64,000 bases of DNA from Tribonema minus (Eukaryota; Sar; Xanthophyceae; Tribonematales; Tribonemataceae), in the NCBI GenBank assembly GCA_017506865.1, contig JAFCMP010000035.1:310001-374000 (forward strand), read 5' to 3'. Below, piece after piece: positions 1 to 10,600 of this stretch. Numbering within the stretch: position 1 is the stretch's first letter; each line of letters opens with the position of its first letter. The notes below the pieces were generated by a model, which was not told the DNA's origin, did not search any database, and worked only from the letters and a program-made list of their open reading frames with translations. Both the position numbers and the translations under genes were made by a program.

Positions 1-176
1 AGCCTGAACCCCCCCCCCGGCCGTCGGAGCCTGCGGCCTTGGCGCCGCCTGCCTCGACGCCGTCACCCCTGCTCCTCCACAACTGCACTATCATACTCCA
101 TCAGAGACCTCAAAACCAAATCCCTTCCGCTCCTGCAGCAGAGAACTGCAGTCTACGCCATGCCCCCGTCACTCAC

Positions 177-945
177 CATTACCGTTCTCGTCGCCCGCGG
201 ACGGCGCGCCGATGCGGAAAAGCGCGACGCTGGACTGCGAGTCACCGAGATCGAACCCCCGCCCGCGCGCGTCCGTGTTGGCGACCCTGAAGTAGTACAC
301 GTCGCGCGCGGCGGCGTCCTGCGGCGGCAGCGCGACCGCCGCGGACCCCCGCGGCGCGCGCGCGCTCACGCGCGTCGGCGCCGCCGACAGGATGAGCTGC
401 TGCGACGCGCGCAGGCCGCCGCCGCTGGCGTCCAGGAGCAGGTCCACGGCGTACTTGGTGCCGCAGCCGCGGCCGAATGCGCTCCAGGTGACGTTGACTT
501 GCGCGCCGGGCGGGTACACGTCCCCGGCAGCGGGGGACTGGACGTCGATGCAGCAGTCGCTGGTGCAGCTCGCGGCGAAGTCCGCGGCTATCGGCTGGCC
601 GGGGCCCGAGACCTCGAAATCCGGTCCCTCCGTCCCGTCGTCCCCCACTTTGAAGAAGTAGTGGGTGCTGTTCTGCAGCGCTGCTGGGAGAGGGTACAGG
701 GCCTGCGTTCCGTTTCCTTCGGGCAGCTGGGTTACCGCAGGTGGCATGTATACTGGCCACTGCTGCAGCAGCGTCCGCCTGCCCCCGCTGACGTCGAGCA
801 TAAGCTGTATCGACGGGGGCGGTGCGGCACGACACTGTGCGGCATCACTGGCTGCCCCCCAAGCCCATTGGACAGCTATCGGATGCCCCGCGACAGAGGT
901 TGCGCCGCCCTGCGCCAGGACGGAGTCTATGCAGCTCTGTGACAT
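177..945 (-). CDS. Partial gene: protein with two tandem beta-sandwich-like (Kre9/Ig-like) modules
   Basis: An open stretch of 256 codons runs leftward from an ATG at 945 to a good donor (GTGAGTGAC) at 176, so the gene continues toward or past the left edge. The ATG may be internal, because a possible acceptor (CACCAG) sits just before it and no signal peptide is visible. The product has two similar modules of about 105 residues. Each starts with a Gly-rich turn followed by alternating hydrophobics (PIAVQWAWG; QVNVTWSAFG), continues with LMLDVSGG or LLLDASGG, and ends in YFFKV or YYFRV. This layout resembles the extracellular beta-sandwich modules of Kre9/Knh1 and Ser/Thr-rich GPI-anchored proteins. 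Cysteines and N-x-T sites suggest secretion. Family assignment is by pattern only; an internal duplication is the firmest statement. Confidence 0.55.
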
Positions 946-2090
946 GCTGGTGCTGCCGAGGGGGCTTCAACCCACGATTGCTGATGTGTGCTAGTTGCAG
1001 CTTGAGCAGCTCATGCGCACTGCCATGCTTGCGGGCTACGCACCTGCAAAGACACCTGCTGGTGAGAGCCAGCTAGCCAGCGGAGAGAAGAAGTGTGCGG
1101 CAGTTACAAAGTTCAACATGGCCAAAACGGCCAAAAATAGTGAAAAATTAGCAAATTTAAAGCAAAAAAGACCCGAAGGCAGCAAAGGCCTGACAGACAT
1201 CATGATATTATTGGCTATGTTACACGAGGCATGATCATACTGAGCTATACGATGGCCATGAACACAGTGCAGAGACATGTCATTGTGCTGGCGTGTGCTT
1301 GTATGCTGAGCCATGTGAGCAGCATGCTTGTGTTCCTGGAACAGCAGCTGCTCCACATCTGTATGCACATTGTTGTCAGTGTGCTGAGCACCGGCGCAAA
1401 ACCTTTGTACGAAAACTACCACCTCAAGTGAGAAGGAAGTTTATAGTGCTCACACAGTCAGCTCCCATGGGAGCCAGCGGGCATCCGACCTGAGTCAACA
1501 TGGCAAAAGCGACGGCAGTAGCAGCTGCGCTCCATTATCCTGCGTCACCAGCCGTCACAACAGCCCCAGGTGTGAGCTGACTGCGGTGCAGCGCACTGGC
1601 TGCGCGACATGAGCTCAGCGACGGCGGGTGACCACTGGCATAGTGTTTGTGGCGGGAGGCAGTAGACGCTTCATCAATGCCGCCGTGTACGCTTGCAGCC
1701 TGGCGTGGCGGTCATGTATCGTGGTATGACGACCGCCAGAACTGCTCCGGCATGCGCCACAGCCGCTGCTGTCGCTGCTGCCGCGTGTTTGGTGATGAGC
1801 GTGTGATCCAGCTGCGTGCCGTGCTGAGCGAGTGTGGCTGGCACCGCTGCATAGGCGCATCGGTCCCGTCCTTCACCGACGGTGTCGCCTGGGACGTAGC
1901 AGATGCCGCATCGGAAACCGCTGCCTTATGCCCTGCTTGCATGCTGTTTCAGCTGCTCGTCCTTCGACTGATGCATGCGGCTGCGATCCAAAGCCCGCAT
2001 CCCGCTGCAGACCGCGCACGCGGGCCACACGCTCGCTCAGCCAGCGCTCGTACCAAGCACGCCAGCGCCTCGGAGACGCGGCGCGACTGA
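946..2090. other. Intergenic stretch, no supported gene
   Basis: This lies between the partial gene ending at 945 and the stop of the Rieske-like gene at 2091, both on the minus strand. I see no exon with convincing splice sites. The stretch at 1100-1450 is less GC-rich than its surroundings. It probably holds 5' and 3' untranslated or regulatory sequence. Confidence 0.4.
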
Positions 2091-2842
2091 CTAGCGGTCG
2101 CGCAGCAGCGCGCTCGGGGCGGGCACCGCCGCGCACAGCCACCCGTCCTCGTCCTCCGTGAGTTCGTATGTCTCTAACTGCGGCGACACGCGCGCAGCCT
2201 GCATCCAGCGGGACGCCAGCCAGCGCAGCGCGCGCGGCGCCGTGCCGCCGGGGCACAGCCTGCCGCGCGGCGCGCCGGAGCTCAGGTAGAAGCGCGTTCC
2301 AAAGCGCAGGTCCTCGATCACGCCGATCTGGTGGAGGAGTGAGAAGAAGGGTGGGGTATGCGCTAGGGCTGGTCATGCGGTGTTTCGCAACGGCAAGGCT
2401 GGGGGGCTCTGCTCAGTGACCTGGGCTGTTGCACAGAGGACGTGAGCAGAGCAGAGACTGGCTTGTATGTCATCGACTGGAGCGGTGTATTAATAAGTGG
2501 TACGCAGCTCATGTGTGACCTCACCTCAGAGTCTACGACTCCGGTGGCAGAGATGGGCGAACCCAATGGAGGACAGGAGTCTCGCATGGCGTGGCTTTTG
2601 CCATTCTCGTCCACGACTAGGCACACGGTGCCGCACAGAACAGGAATGGAGAAGACCAGAGGCGGCGGTGGAGCTCCCAGTGGCGCCAACTGGTCCTTGT
2701 GGCACAGCTTGATCTGCAATGGTGGTGTTGTTGATAGAGTCATCGCGCTTGCTCGTGAAGGCAGCACGCTGGCAAGCAAGGGCACCGTCTGAAAGAGCGC
2801 CAGCACCAGCAGAGACACAAACAAGAATTTCACTGAAAACAT
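2091..2842 (-). CDS. Rieske-like (PSB33-type) protein with signal peptide, 2 exons
   Basis: Exons are 2842-2525 and 2327-2091, joined in phase 0 across a GTGAGG...CAG intron, giving 184 residues. The ATG at 2842 gives a hydrophobic signal segment (residues 3-24) followed by SRASAMTLS. That resembles the ASAF-type cleavage site of secondary-plastid targeting presequences. The rest follows the Rieske fold: VLCGTVCLVVDENGKSHA, then DSCPPLGSPI where a cluster protein would have C-P-H. The second half reads GVIEDLRFGTRFYLSSG where a cluster protein has C-x-x-H-G. Both cluster boxes therefore lack their His, and the second lacks its Cys. Plant PSB33 is a Rieske-like thylakoid protein reported to lack cluster ligands, and the IED...GT.F.LS.G block fits that type. 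I infer a plastid, probably photosystem-related, non-iron-sulfur role. Alternatively it is another degenerate Rieske protein. Confidence 0.6.
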
Positions 2843-2952
2843 GACACCCAAAGTCCTTCCCTCCAAGGCCTTGGAGCTCGGTGTCCACAAGCACGCACAC
2901 ACACCTTTAGCCCCCTTTTACTCTTTTGCGTGTGACTCGCCTACTTCAAGTT

Positions 2953-2988
2953 GGGGTTAGGGTTAGGGTTAGGTTTGGGTTAGGGTTA
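2953..2988 (+). repeat. Interstitial telomere-like TTAGGG tract
   Basis: Five to six slightly degenerate GGGTTA units on the plus strand, about 110 bp upstream of the Rieske-like gene's ATG. The tract starts directly after ACTTCAAGTT, a short palindrome-like motif seen elsewhere in the window. Confidence 0.85.
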
Positions 2989-3022
2989 GAAAGCACATTG
3001 CCGGACCCACCTGTGGTGCCTA

Positions 3023-3870
3023 GGCTGTACTGCAGGCTTGTGACGGCGGTAGTTTTGCAAACCGACGAGCGGTCTCGTCTCTGGAGCAGCGTAATGCGTG
3101 TTTCAACGTCTCTGCCAGCAGCAGCATGTTTCTACTGCAGCCTACGTTGGAGCTGAAGGATCCTAGGCAGCTTGCAGTGTTGCAGCCATAATGGACAGAT
3201 GCTGCATCGAGGAGCATACAGGAGTCTCAGCATGAGAGCTGCAGTTCATGTCTATTGTATGTCGGGAGGGTCAGGCTGGGCAGGCTCTGACTGCAAGGCT
3301 GGCTCATTATACTGGCAGCATGGGGGTGCCAGCGATGACGACTAGTGTGTGCATCCCTACAGATATTCTCACATCAGGCTTTGTCACGATGAAGGCAATC
3401 GGAGTCTCTTGCAACTGTTCATAGGGCAGCATCAAGAAGAACCAGCAAGTATGACCAGGTTGAACAAAAGGCGCACCGCGCAAACTGCGCACGTCACAGT
3501 CTTTTGAGCGCAGGCATTACACAGGGCGTCGTGCGCAGCTGTATGTAGACAGTGTCAGCACACATGCGGCGACTTCACACGGCACCAATGGAGTCTATCA
3601 TGTGTCGTACTGCACCGTTGTCACTGGCCGCTCTTGGGCATAATCTTATCCCCAAGGGCCGCTGCATGTGATGAAACGTGCGCAGTGCTACCATGAGCAA
3701 GCGAACACAGCCAAGTAGAGAAGATGGCTGCTTCTGCGACAGAGAGCTCTGGCTTCAAAATGTGAGCATTTATGAGCGGCTTTTCTGTGAAGTGGAGGAG
3801 TGACGACAGCGCTGATGTGGGTTCCACAGACAGTTCCAGACGGTCTGCCGCAGTCCCCTCCCTTCCCCCC
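3023..3870 (-). other. Unresolved minus-strand exon candidates
   Basis: Three stretches look coding by composition and splice sites but do not join in phase. (1) About 3803-3690 follows a CTTCACAG acceptor and reads KPLINAHILKPELSVAEAAI. (2) About 3472-3372 lies between CGCAG and a GTGAGA donor and contains PGHTCWFFLMLPYEQLQ. (3) About 3145-3023 follows CTGCAG and reads NMLLLAETLKHALRC before a TAG stop. Amino-acid usage is balanced and unlike the Ala/Arg-rich antisense noise elsewhere. No family is recognised. It may be one small gene with a missed exon, or the edges may be wrong. The surrounding 2990-4684 otherwise shows only C-rich low complexity. Confidence 0.3.
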
Positions 3871-4684
3871 CAATGCCCCATGTCAAGACATGAGACCAGC
3901 TCGGCCCACACACCGCTGACCACAATTTACACGGCTACCGCGGCACCTTGCCGCTGCCCCCCCCCCCCCCTGCCCCCCCTGCCCCCCACCGCTTCCGTAG
4001 AACTGACGGGACACGTGGGGAGCACGAAAGGCGGCTTTGATGGCGGTGTGGGCGAGGGTGCTGGCGTGGGAGGCAGGGCCGAGGGGAGTTGCAAACCTGT
4101 GCCCGCCGGCCGTGCGGCCTCCTCATTAACTAAATGTCGCACGACACGTGCGCGCGTGATCCATCCTTTTCAAAGCTACACACAACAGGTGCACGTGCCA
4201 TACACATAAAGCGTCCGCAGCCCCCCCCTCTAGCTCCCACAAACATTGTCAAGCTTTACGCCTTGCCTCCCCCAGAGTGTAGCTGCTCTCCCCTCCCCCC
4301 CCCCCCCCCAAATGCCCCCTTGAACACAACCCAACTGTTCCTGCGAATGGCTGTTTCTCTGTCGCCGCAGCCCGAGCGCACGCGCTCCGGCCACGCTGCC
4401 TCACGCGGCGCACGCGTGCGGCGTGAGCGCGCGTGCCTGCCGCGTCGGCAGCGGCGACAGAGCAGCCGGCGAATGGTGTGCGGCCCGCGCGCGCACCGTC
4501 AAGCTACACATTCCCAACACAGAGGGGGCTCACGCCGGCCTCATGCTGCCGCCGCTGCCGCCGCTGCCGCCGCTGCCGCTGGCGCCGAGGTCGCTGCCGC
4601 CGCCGCCGCCGCCGCTGCCGCTGCTGCCGCCGCTGCTTCCGGCGCCAGCAGCCCGCGCACCGCCACCCCCCCTGCCCCCCCCCC

Positions 4685-7600
4685 TCACGTGCTCGCGAGC
4701 GCGCCGATGAGCGCCGCGAGCTCCGGCGAGATGTCCCCCTCGTCGCCGCTGTCCTCGCCCTCGTCGCTCGCCTCGCCCGTGGAGCCGCCGTCGGACCCGC
4801 CGCCGTAGCTCGACCCGCCGTAGCTCGAGCCGCCGACGCTCGAGCCGCCGCCCACGCTCGCGGCGCCGTCCGCGCCGCCGCCGCTGCCCGCCTTGGGGTC
4901 CTTGCGCCGGCGCATGAACACGCGCAGCAGGCGCTTGCCGCCGGGCAGCTTGACGGGCTTCGCGCCGCCGCCGCCGCTGCGCGAGCCCGCGGCGGACGCG
5001 GCGTCGCCGTCCGCCGCCGCCGCCGCCGCTGCCTCCGCCGCCGTCGGCGGCGGCGGCGGCTCCGAGGAGGCCGCGTCGGACGCGCCGCCGCCGCCGCCGC
5101 CCGCCGTCTTGGGCAGGCCCGCCTTGGAGCCCGGCGAGCCCGGCGCGTTGATGGGGCTCGCCTCGAGAACGTTCTCGAGGATGCGGTTGAGGTGCTCCGC
5201 CATGTCAGCGCTCGCGCGCGGCGGCTCGCCCTTGCCGGCCGCGCCCTGCGAAGGGGGGGGGCGGTGCGTGCGCGTGGTCGTTGGGGGGGGGGGGGGGGAG
5301 AGGGGGGGGGGGCATTGAGCGACCCGTCGTGTTGGCGCGATGACGTGCGGGGTGTACACGCGATTTCGCTGCGCCCTGTGAGAAGGGAAGCGCGCGCGCG
5401 TCTGTTAAGGGCGGGCGAGGGGGAGCATCCAGCGACTGATAGTGAACCATGGAGCAGTGCGCCGCATCACGTTGTTCTGGCGCACAGCGCATGCAGCGCC
5501 TGCCCCAGACTGCACCGCAGCGATGCGCTGCTGCGGCGCACGGCGGCAGAAGCCACGGGCCCATCAGCGCTGCCTCCGCTGGAATACGCGCTGATACCGC
5601 CAATGGCTCATCCGAGCGCCGCATGCACGGCAGAACGGCGCACGTCAACAGCCTCCCCTCATCCCTGCGCCCGCCGCACATTCTCTCCAGCGCGCCACGA
5701 ACCAGTTGCGCGCATAGCACGCAAGCTGCAGTCTCGCCGCGCCATGCGCCAGTCCGTGCACGGCATACTGCGGCATCACACCTACGCGCGCACTTCAAGC
5801 GCCGCCATGATACGCCGCGCTCGAACGCGTCGCATCCTGGAAAGTTGTATCAGCTGTGAACCGCTTCAAATGCCAATGTCTATGAGGCCACGCGCCGCAC
5901 CTCCGCGCCGCCGTCCGCGCCCACCGCCAGGTGGCGCTGCCACAATGCACCTGCACGCGCTCGAACAAATCACATGAAGACAAGTCTCAGCTGTTGACAG
6001 CTTTCGATGCCAATTTTTTGGACGAGGCATCGCCACGCACCTGCGCGCCGCCGTCCGCGCCCGCGGCCAGGTGCTGCGCGTCCATGGTGGCCGCGTCGTA
6101 GATGACCTGCACGTCGTCGTCGTCGCGGAACTTGACGGACTTCTTGGCCTTGCTCTTCCTCTGCAAGGGGGGGAAGGGAGAGGGGGGGGTCGGAAAGCCC
6201 GGGGGCGGGGGGGGGGGGGGGGGATGAGGCGTCAGGTGGGAGATGGAGCGTCACACGCAGTGGAGATGGGGGTGGGGCGGGGGTACAGCGCGGCGACGGA
6301 GTGTCGCACAAAATGAGAAAGGGGGTGGGGGGGGGGGGGAACGCGCTGATTGCTACCAGGCCTGGGGAGATGGCAGGGCGGCTCGCTCAATTGGGCGCGC
6401 TCTCGCGCCGTTGAAGAAACAGCGGAAAAGAGGCAGCGCCGGCTGCGCTCTGCATCTCGGTCATCAGTGGGCGGGGAAACCCTCGGCAACACACGCACGA
6501 AGCAGGTGTGGCAGCATGACGACATAAGAGCGCGCGCGGCGACCCTTCGCAATCTTCAAGTTGTGACGCTTCCAGGTGGGCCACTGCACCACACGGTGCG
6601 CGCACGCCGAGGCGCGCATGCGCGGCGCACGCTGTCGTCTCTGCGTGCCACGCGCCTCGCTCACAGCGCTCACAGTCGTGCTGCAGACAGTCCGCCCCGT
6701 CGCTCAAGCCTCGGCGACGCGGCATGCAACGGGCCATCTCGTTGAGAGCCTCACGCAGCCCGTCCGTCATATCAATGGGGCGTTCGCGAACGGCGTGGCG
6801 CCCCCTAACCTTTATCGCTAACCCTAACCCTAACTCCAACCGTAAACCTAAGGAAAGCTAACCCTACCTGGTGCGCACTCACCGATCCCGATGCCGTGCT
6901 GGAGGTTGAGCCCGTCTCGCTGGCCGTCTCGGAGCCCGCGAGCACATTGCCCTTGTTGTCGCCGATGGATATCGTGCCTGCGCATGCCGCGACGTGACGG
7001 TCGGGGTGACATTTATGTATGCTCACATGTTAGCCCTGTTTTAAAAGTTAACAAGTTGACAAGACTTGCAAAACTGACAATTGATGACAGTTTCTTACAA
7101 ATCACAATACGTCCCAGGTATGGAAACTATGTGGCAGCTAGCCTGCCGCACGACCGCTTAATGGCTGTGCGCGCGGTCCTGCTGTGACACCCCTCGCTGT
7201 GTTCTGCTGGACGGCCCGTCGTGCGCGATGCCAGGCGCCGCGTGCCGATCGCCAAACACCATTCTTCCCGCGCACGCGCGTCGCGACGCTGCGACAGGTG
7301 CCGCGCGCCAACTACCCAAACACTGTTCTTTTCGCGCACGTTCGCCGCGACGCTGCGCCGATCGTCCGCGCCGCCAGGGACAGACGCCCATCGGCGCTCC
7401 GCGGAAGACGTCTGTCGCCGCTTTTCACAATCACTCATCTCGGCACCGGCGCGCTGACGCACTACACCTCAGGGCATGCCGAGCACCCCACATTCAGCCT
7501 GCCTCGGCACGAATTCATGATCTTGCTGGCATACCGAGGGACACCAAGGCCGCGCCCATCAAGGCGAGTCATGAGTCGAGTCATTGAGTCGATAGGTTCA

Positions 7601-10600
7601 GCGCGCGAGTGTGCCTCACCGTCGCCGTTCTCAAACACAAAGACGAGCTCCTTGTTGGACTTCTTGCTCTTGCTGCGCCGCTTGCGCCCGCTGCCGCCGG
7701 ACCCCGCTTCCGCGTCGTCGCCGCCCTGCGAGACAGCGGCGCAGCAGCGCAGCACGCGGCAGGCGCTCGTCAGCGAGTGCGCGTTTACACGGGGGGGATT
7801 CACGGGGGGGCGCTTCTCAAGCAGTTCTCAACGCGGTGGCGGTGTCTCAGTTGCACGGCGCGCAATTTTCAAGCGATTCTCGATGCGGTTGCGATGTCAG
7901 CTGCGCCGACAGTTTTCACCGGGGCCTCTGACCCCAACGCTAACTTGAAGTCTCACCCTAGCCCTAACTGTAAGTTTGCGCGGCAACGGAACTCTGCACA
8001 CCTGGTCCACTTGGTCCTGCCCGTTTCACATGGCCGAAATTGCGGAGGGGTAAAAAAAGGATACCTTAAAAGTACATGCAGGCCAACTAGAGGCCAGCCG
8101 GCAGTTGTGAGTTCGGGCCAAAATCTCCCCACATGGCCAAAATCTGATCGACCCTGGGCCTCTCTTGTGATCTTCACCATGCACCATGATTGCACGAAGG
8201 GACAGATGCCTCCATCATTCGCCAGTATCCTATTATCGTATGGCAGGCAGAACGCAACATGGAAACAAATCAAAATATCGTAGAGCTCTAGGTGACAAAG
8301 GATGGTTAGCCGCAAGTGCCTTCCACCAATAACCGTGGTCGCAACACATTATACACACCCGTTTAACGCCTACTTTGCCCCCCCCCCTCCCCCCCCTCAC
8401 CCACACCCATGACAACCACAGAAGCAGGCCGGCTCCCCCCCCCCCCCCCGCCCACACAGAAAACAAACCTCTAGCAGCCCCACCCCCCCCCCCTGCCCAG
8501 CTCACCTCCTCCTTGGTCTCCATCTGGAAGTCGGCCAGGCTCATGGTGTACACGTGAACGTCGTCCTCCTCCGCGAAGCGCACGCCCTTGCTCTTGGGCT
8601 TCTTCTTGGACGTGCCGCTGTTGGAGAGGATGCCGCCGTCGCCGCCCGCCGCCGCCGCAGCCGCCGCCGCCGCCGCCGCCGTCGCCGCCGCCGCGCCGCC
8701 CGCGCGCCCCGTGGGGCTGTTGCTGTCGGACGACGACCCCTGCGCGTCGCGGTACGCGCGTCACAGCAGAGGAATGGAATCTTGAACACAGACCTCACCA
8801 TGCCGTGACAACATCATGAAACCTCTGCATAGGCTCTACAGTAGGTGAGCAGCCAGGGGTCTTGTGGGGGCGTGACCAGCAAGCCCAAGTTGATGAGCGA
8901 CATGTGCCTGAGCGCTGCTGGGCGCGCCGCGAAGCGCAGGGCGGTTGCCGCAAGGCCAACACCATATTATGAGGCAGAATTTGAGCTCATTAAGGAAAGC
9001 AGGAGCCAGCGCGAATCACAAACGGCCGTCCTCCCGAAGCAGGGAATCGCCGACCGCGGAGGCGCCGCTGCAGTCACCACAGCTCGTGCGCGAGAGCGTC
9101 GAGCCGCAGGCAGCGCTGCGACGAATCACGCTCACAACACTCCTGGAGCGTCGACAACAACATAACGTCGCGCTTGCCGAGGTGACCCCCTTGCGTCGCG
9201 CCGGCGGCATCGCTGCGCCGCTCCGCAGCGCACCCCCCGCGCCTGGCACAGCGCCGCTGCAGGTGCAGCACAGCGGCGTTGAGGCTCACAGCGCGCGCAT
9301 CAGCTCCATGCCATGCCACCGCTGCTCCCCCCCCGCGTCTGCGCCTCGCGCAGCGCCGCTGCCGCTGCGGCGTCGTCGACGCTTGCGCCCCGCGCACCAG
9401 CTGCGTCATGAAACCAAATCGCTGCCTCTTGTCTACATGAAGTGAGCGTGCATCGTGCTGCTTACGGCGCCGAGGCAGCCGCATTTACCAATGACACTCA
9501 AGTGCTGCGTGCGCACGCCCATGCCCTCTGATCCGCCCCCTCCCCCCCCCCCCCCCCAGCCCGCTGCTGCAGACTTGCCTTTTGCTGGAACACCTGCGCC
9601 AGGTCCTTGACGCTGATGCTCTGCCCTCGCTCGTGCCCCTCGCCAAGCCGCGGCGCCGCTGCCGCGCCCGCGCCCGCATCCTTGCCTCCCACAAACCCTG
9701 CGCGACACGGGCGGCGCGCGCTTGACCCCGTGAGACGCTTTGAAGTGCGATGACTGCAGCGACTCGCGACGCGGGCGCGCGTTCGAACCCGTGAGACGCT
9801 TAGAGTTGGGTCGGGGTGGGTGCGATGACTGCGGCAACTCGCAAAGTGAGCGGCGGGCGGGGCACATATCACGATTCCGCCTCCGCGCCGCCGCTGCTGC
9901 TTGTCACGGTCCTCAGCCTTCGACGTCTGCGCCACCCCTGCGCGAGGCAGCCAATGAATCCGTTTGTCGCACCCTGCCTGAGCCGGCCCTCGACCTTCGA
10001 CGCCTGCTCAGGGTAAGCCCCAACCCTCACCCTAACCCAGCCCCTGTGCACAACAGCCAATGAGCCCGTCCGTCAAACCCTGCCCGGGCTCCAACGCAGC
10101 GCATACAAGCAGGACGCAAGGCCTGCCGCAGTGCGCCCTGCACTCGCCGCGCTCGGAGGCGGCGCCGCGCGGCCTGGTGGTGGCGGGAGGGGCCCGGCGC
10201 CGCGCAGCAGCGCGCAAGCTCGGCGACGCACAGGCGGAGCGAGCGGCCTCACGCGCGCGCACGCATTGATTGTGTCACGCATGAGACAAGCGACAGCGTG
10301 CAGCGGCGCAGAGCATTGCAGCGGCGTAGCGCGCTGCGCTCGTAGCGAGGGGAGCCCCCCAGCCCCCACCCTCCCACCCCCCGCCGCCCCAGTCCGGCCC
10401 GATTTGACAGCTCATTTGCAAGGTGCTGCTGCAGGCTGACCACGGGCAGCTGCCCCCTTGCATGGCATGGCCATGACACCAGCGAGCGGTGCTGCAAGTA
10501 CTGACCTGCTAGGATTGCCGCCTCTGTCCCCGTCGCCGCATTCTCCGTGTTCTGAGGGGAGCGGGGGGTCAGCGGCGCGCGCATGCGTCAGGAGACAGCC

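Noticed and set aside
4433-5977. 514-codon plus-strand open frame
   Set aside because: Arg/Ala-rich throughout and antisense to phase-consistent exons of the coiled-coil gene. GC-rich DNA lacks stops in the opposite strand.
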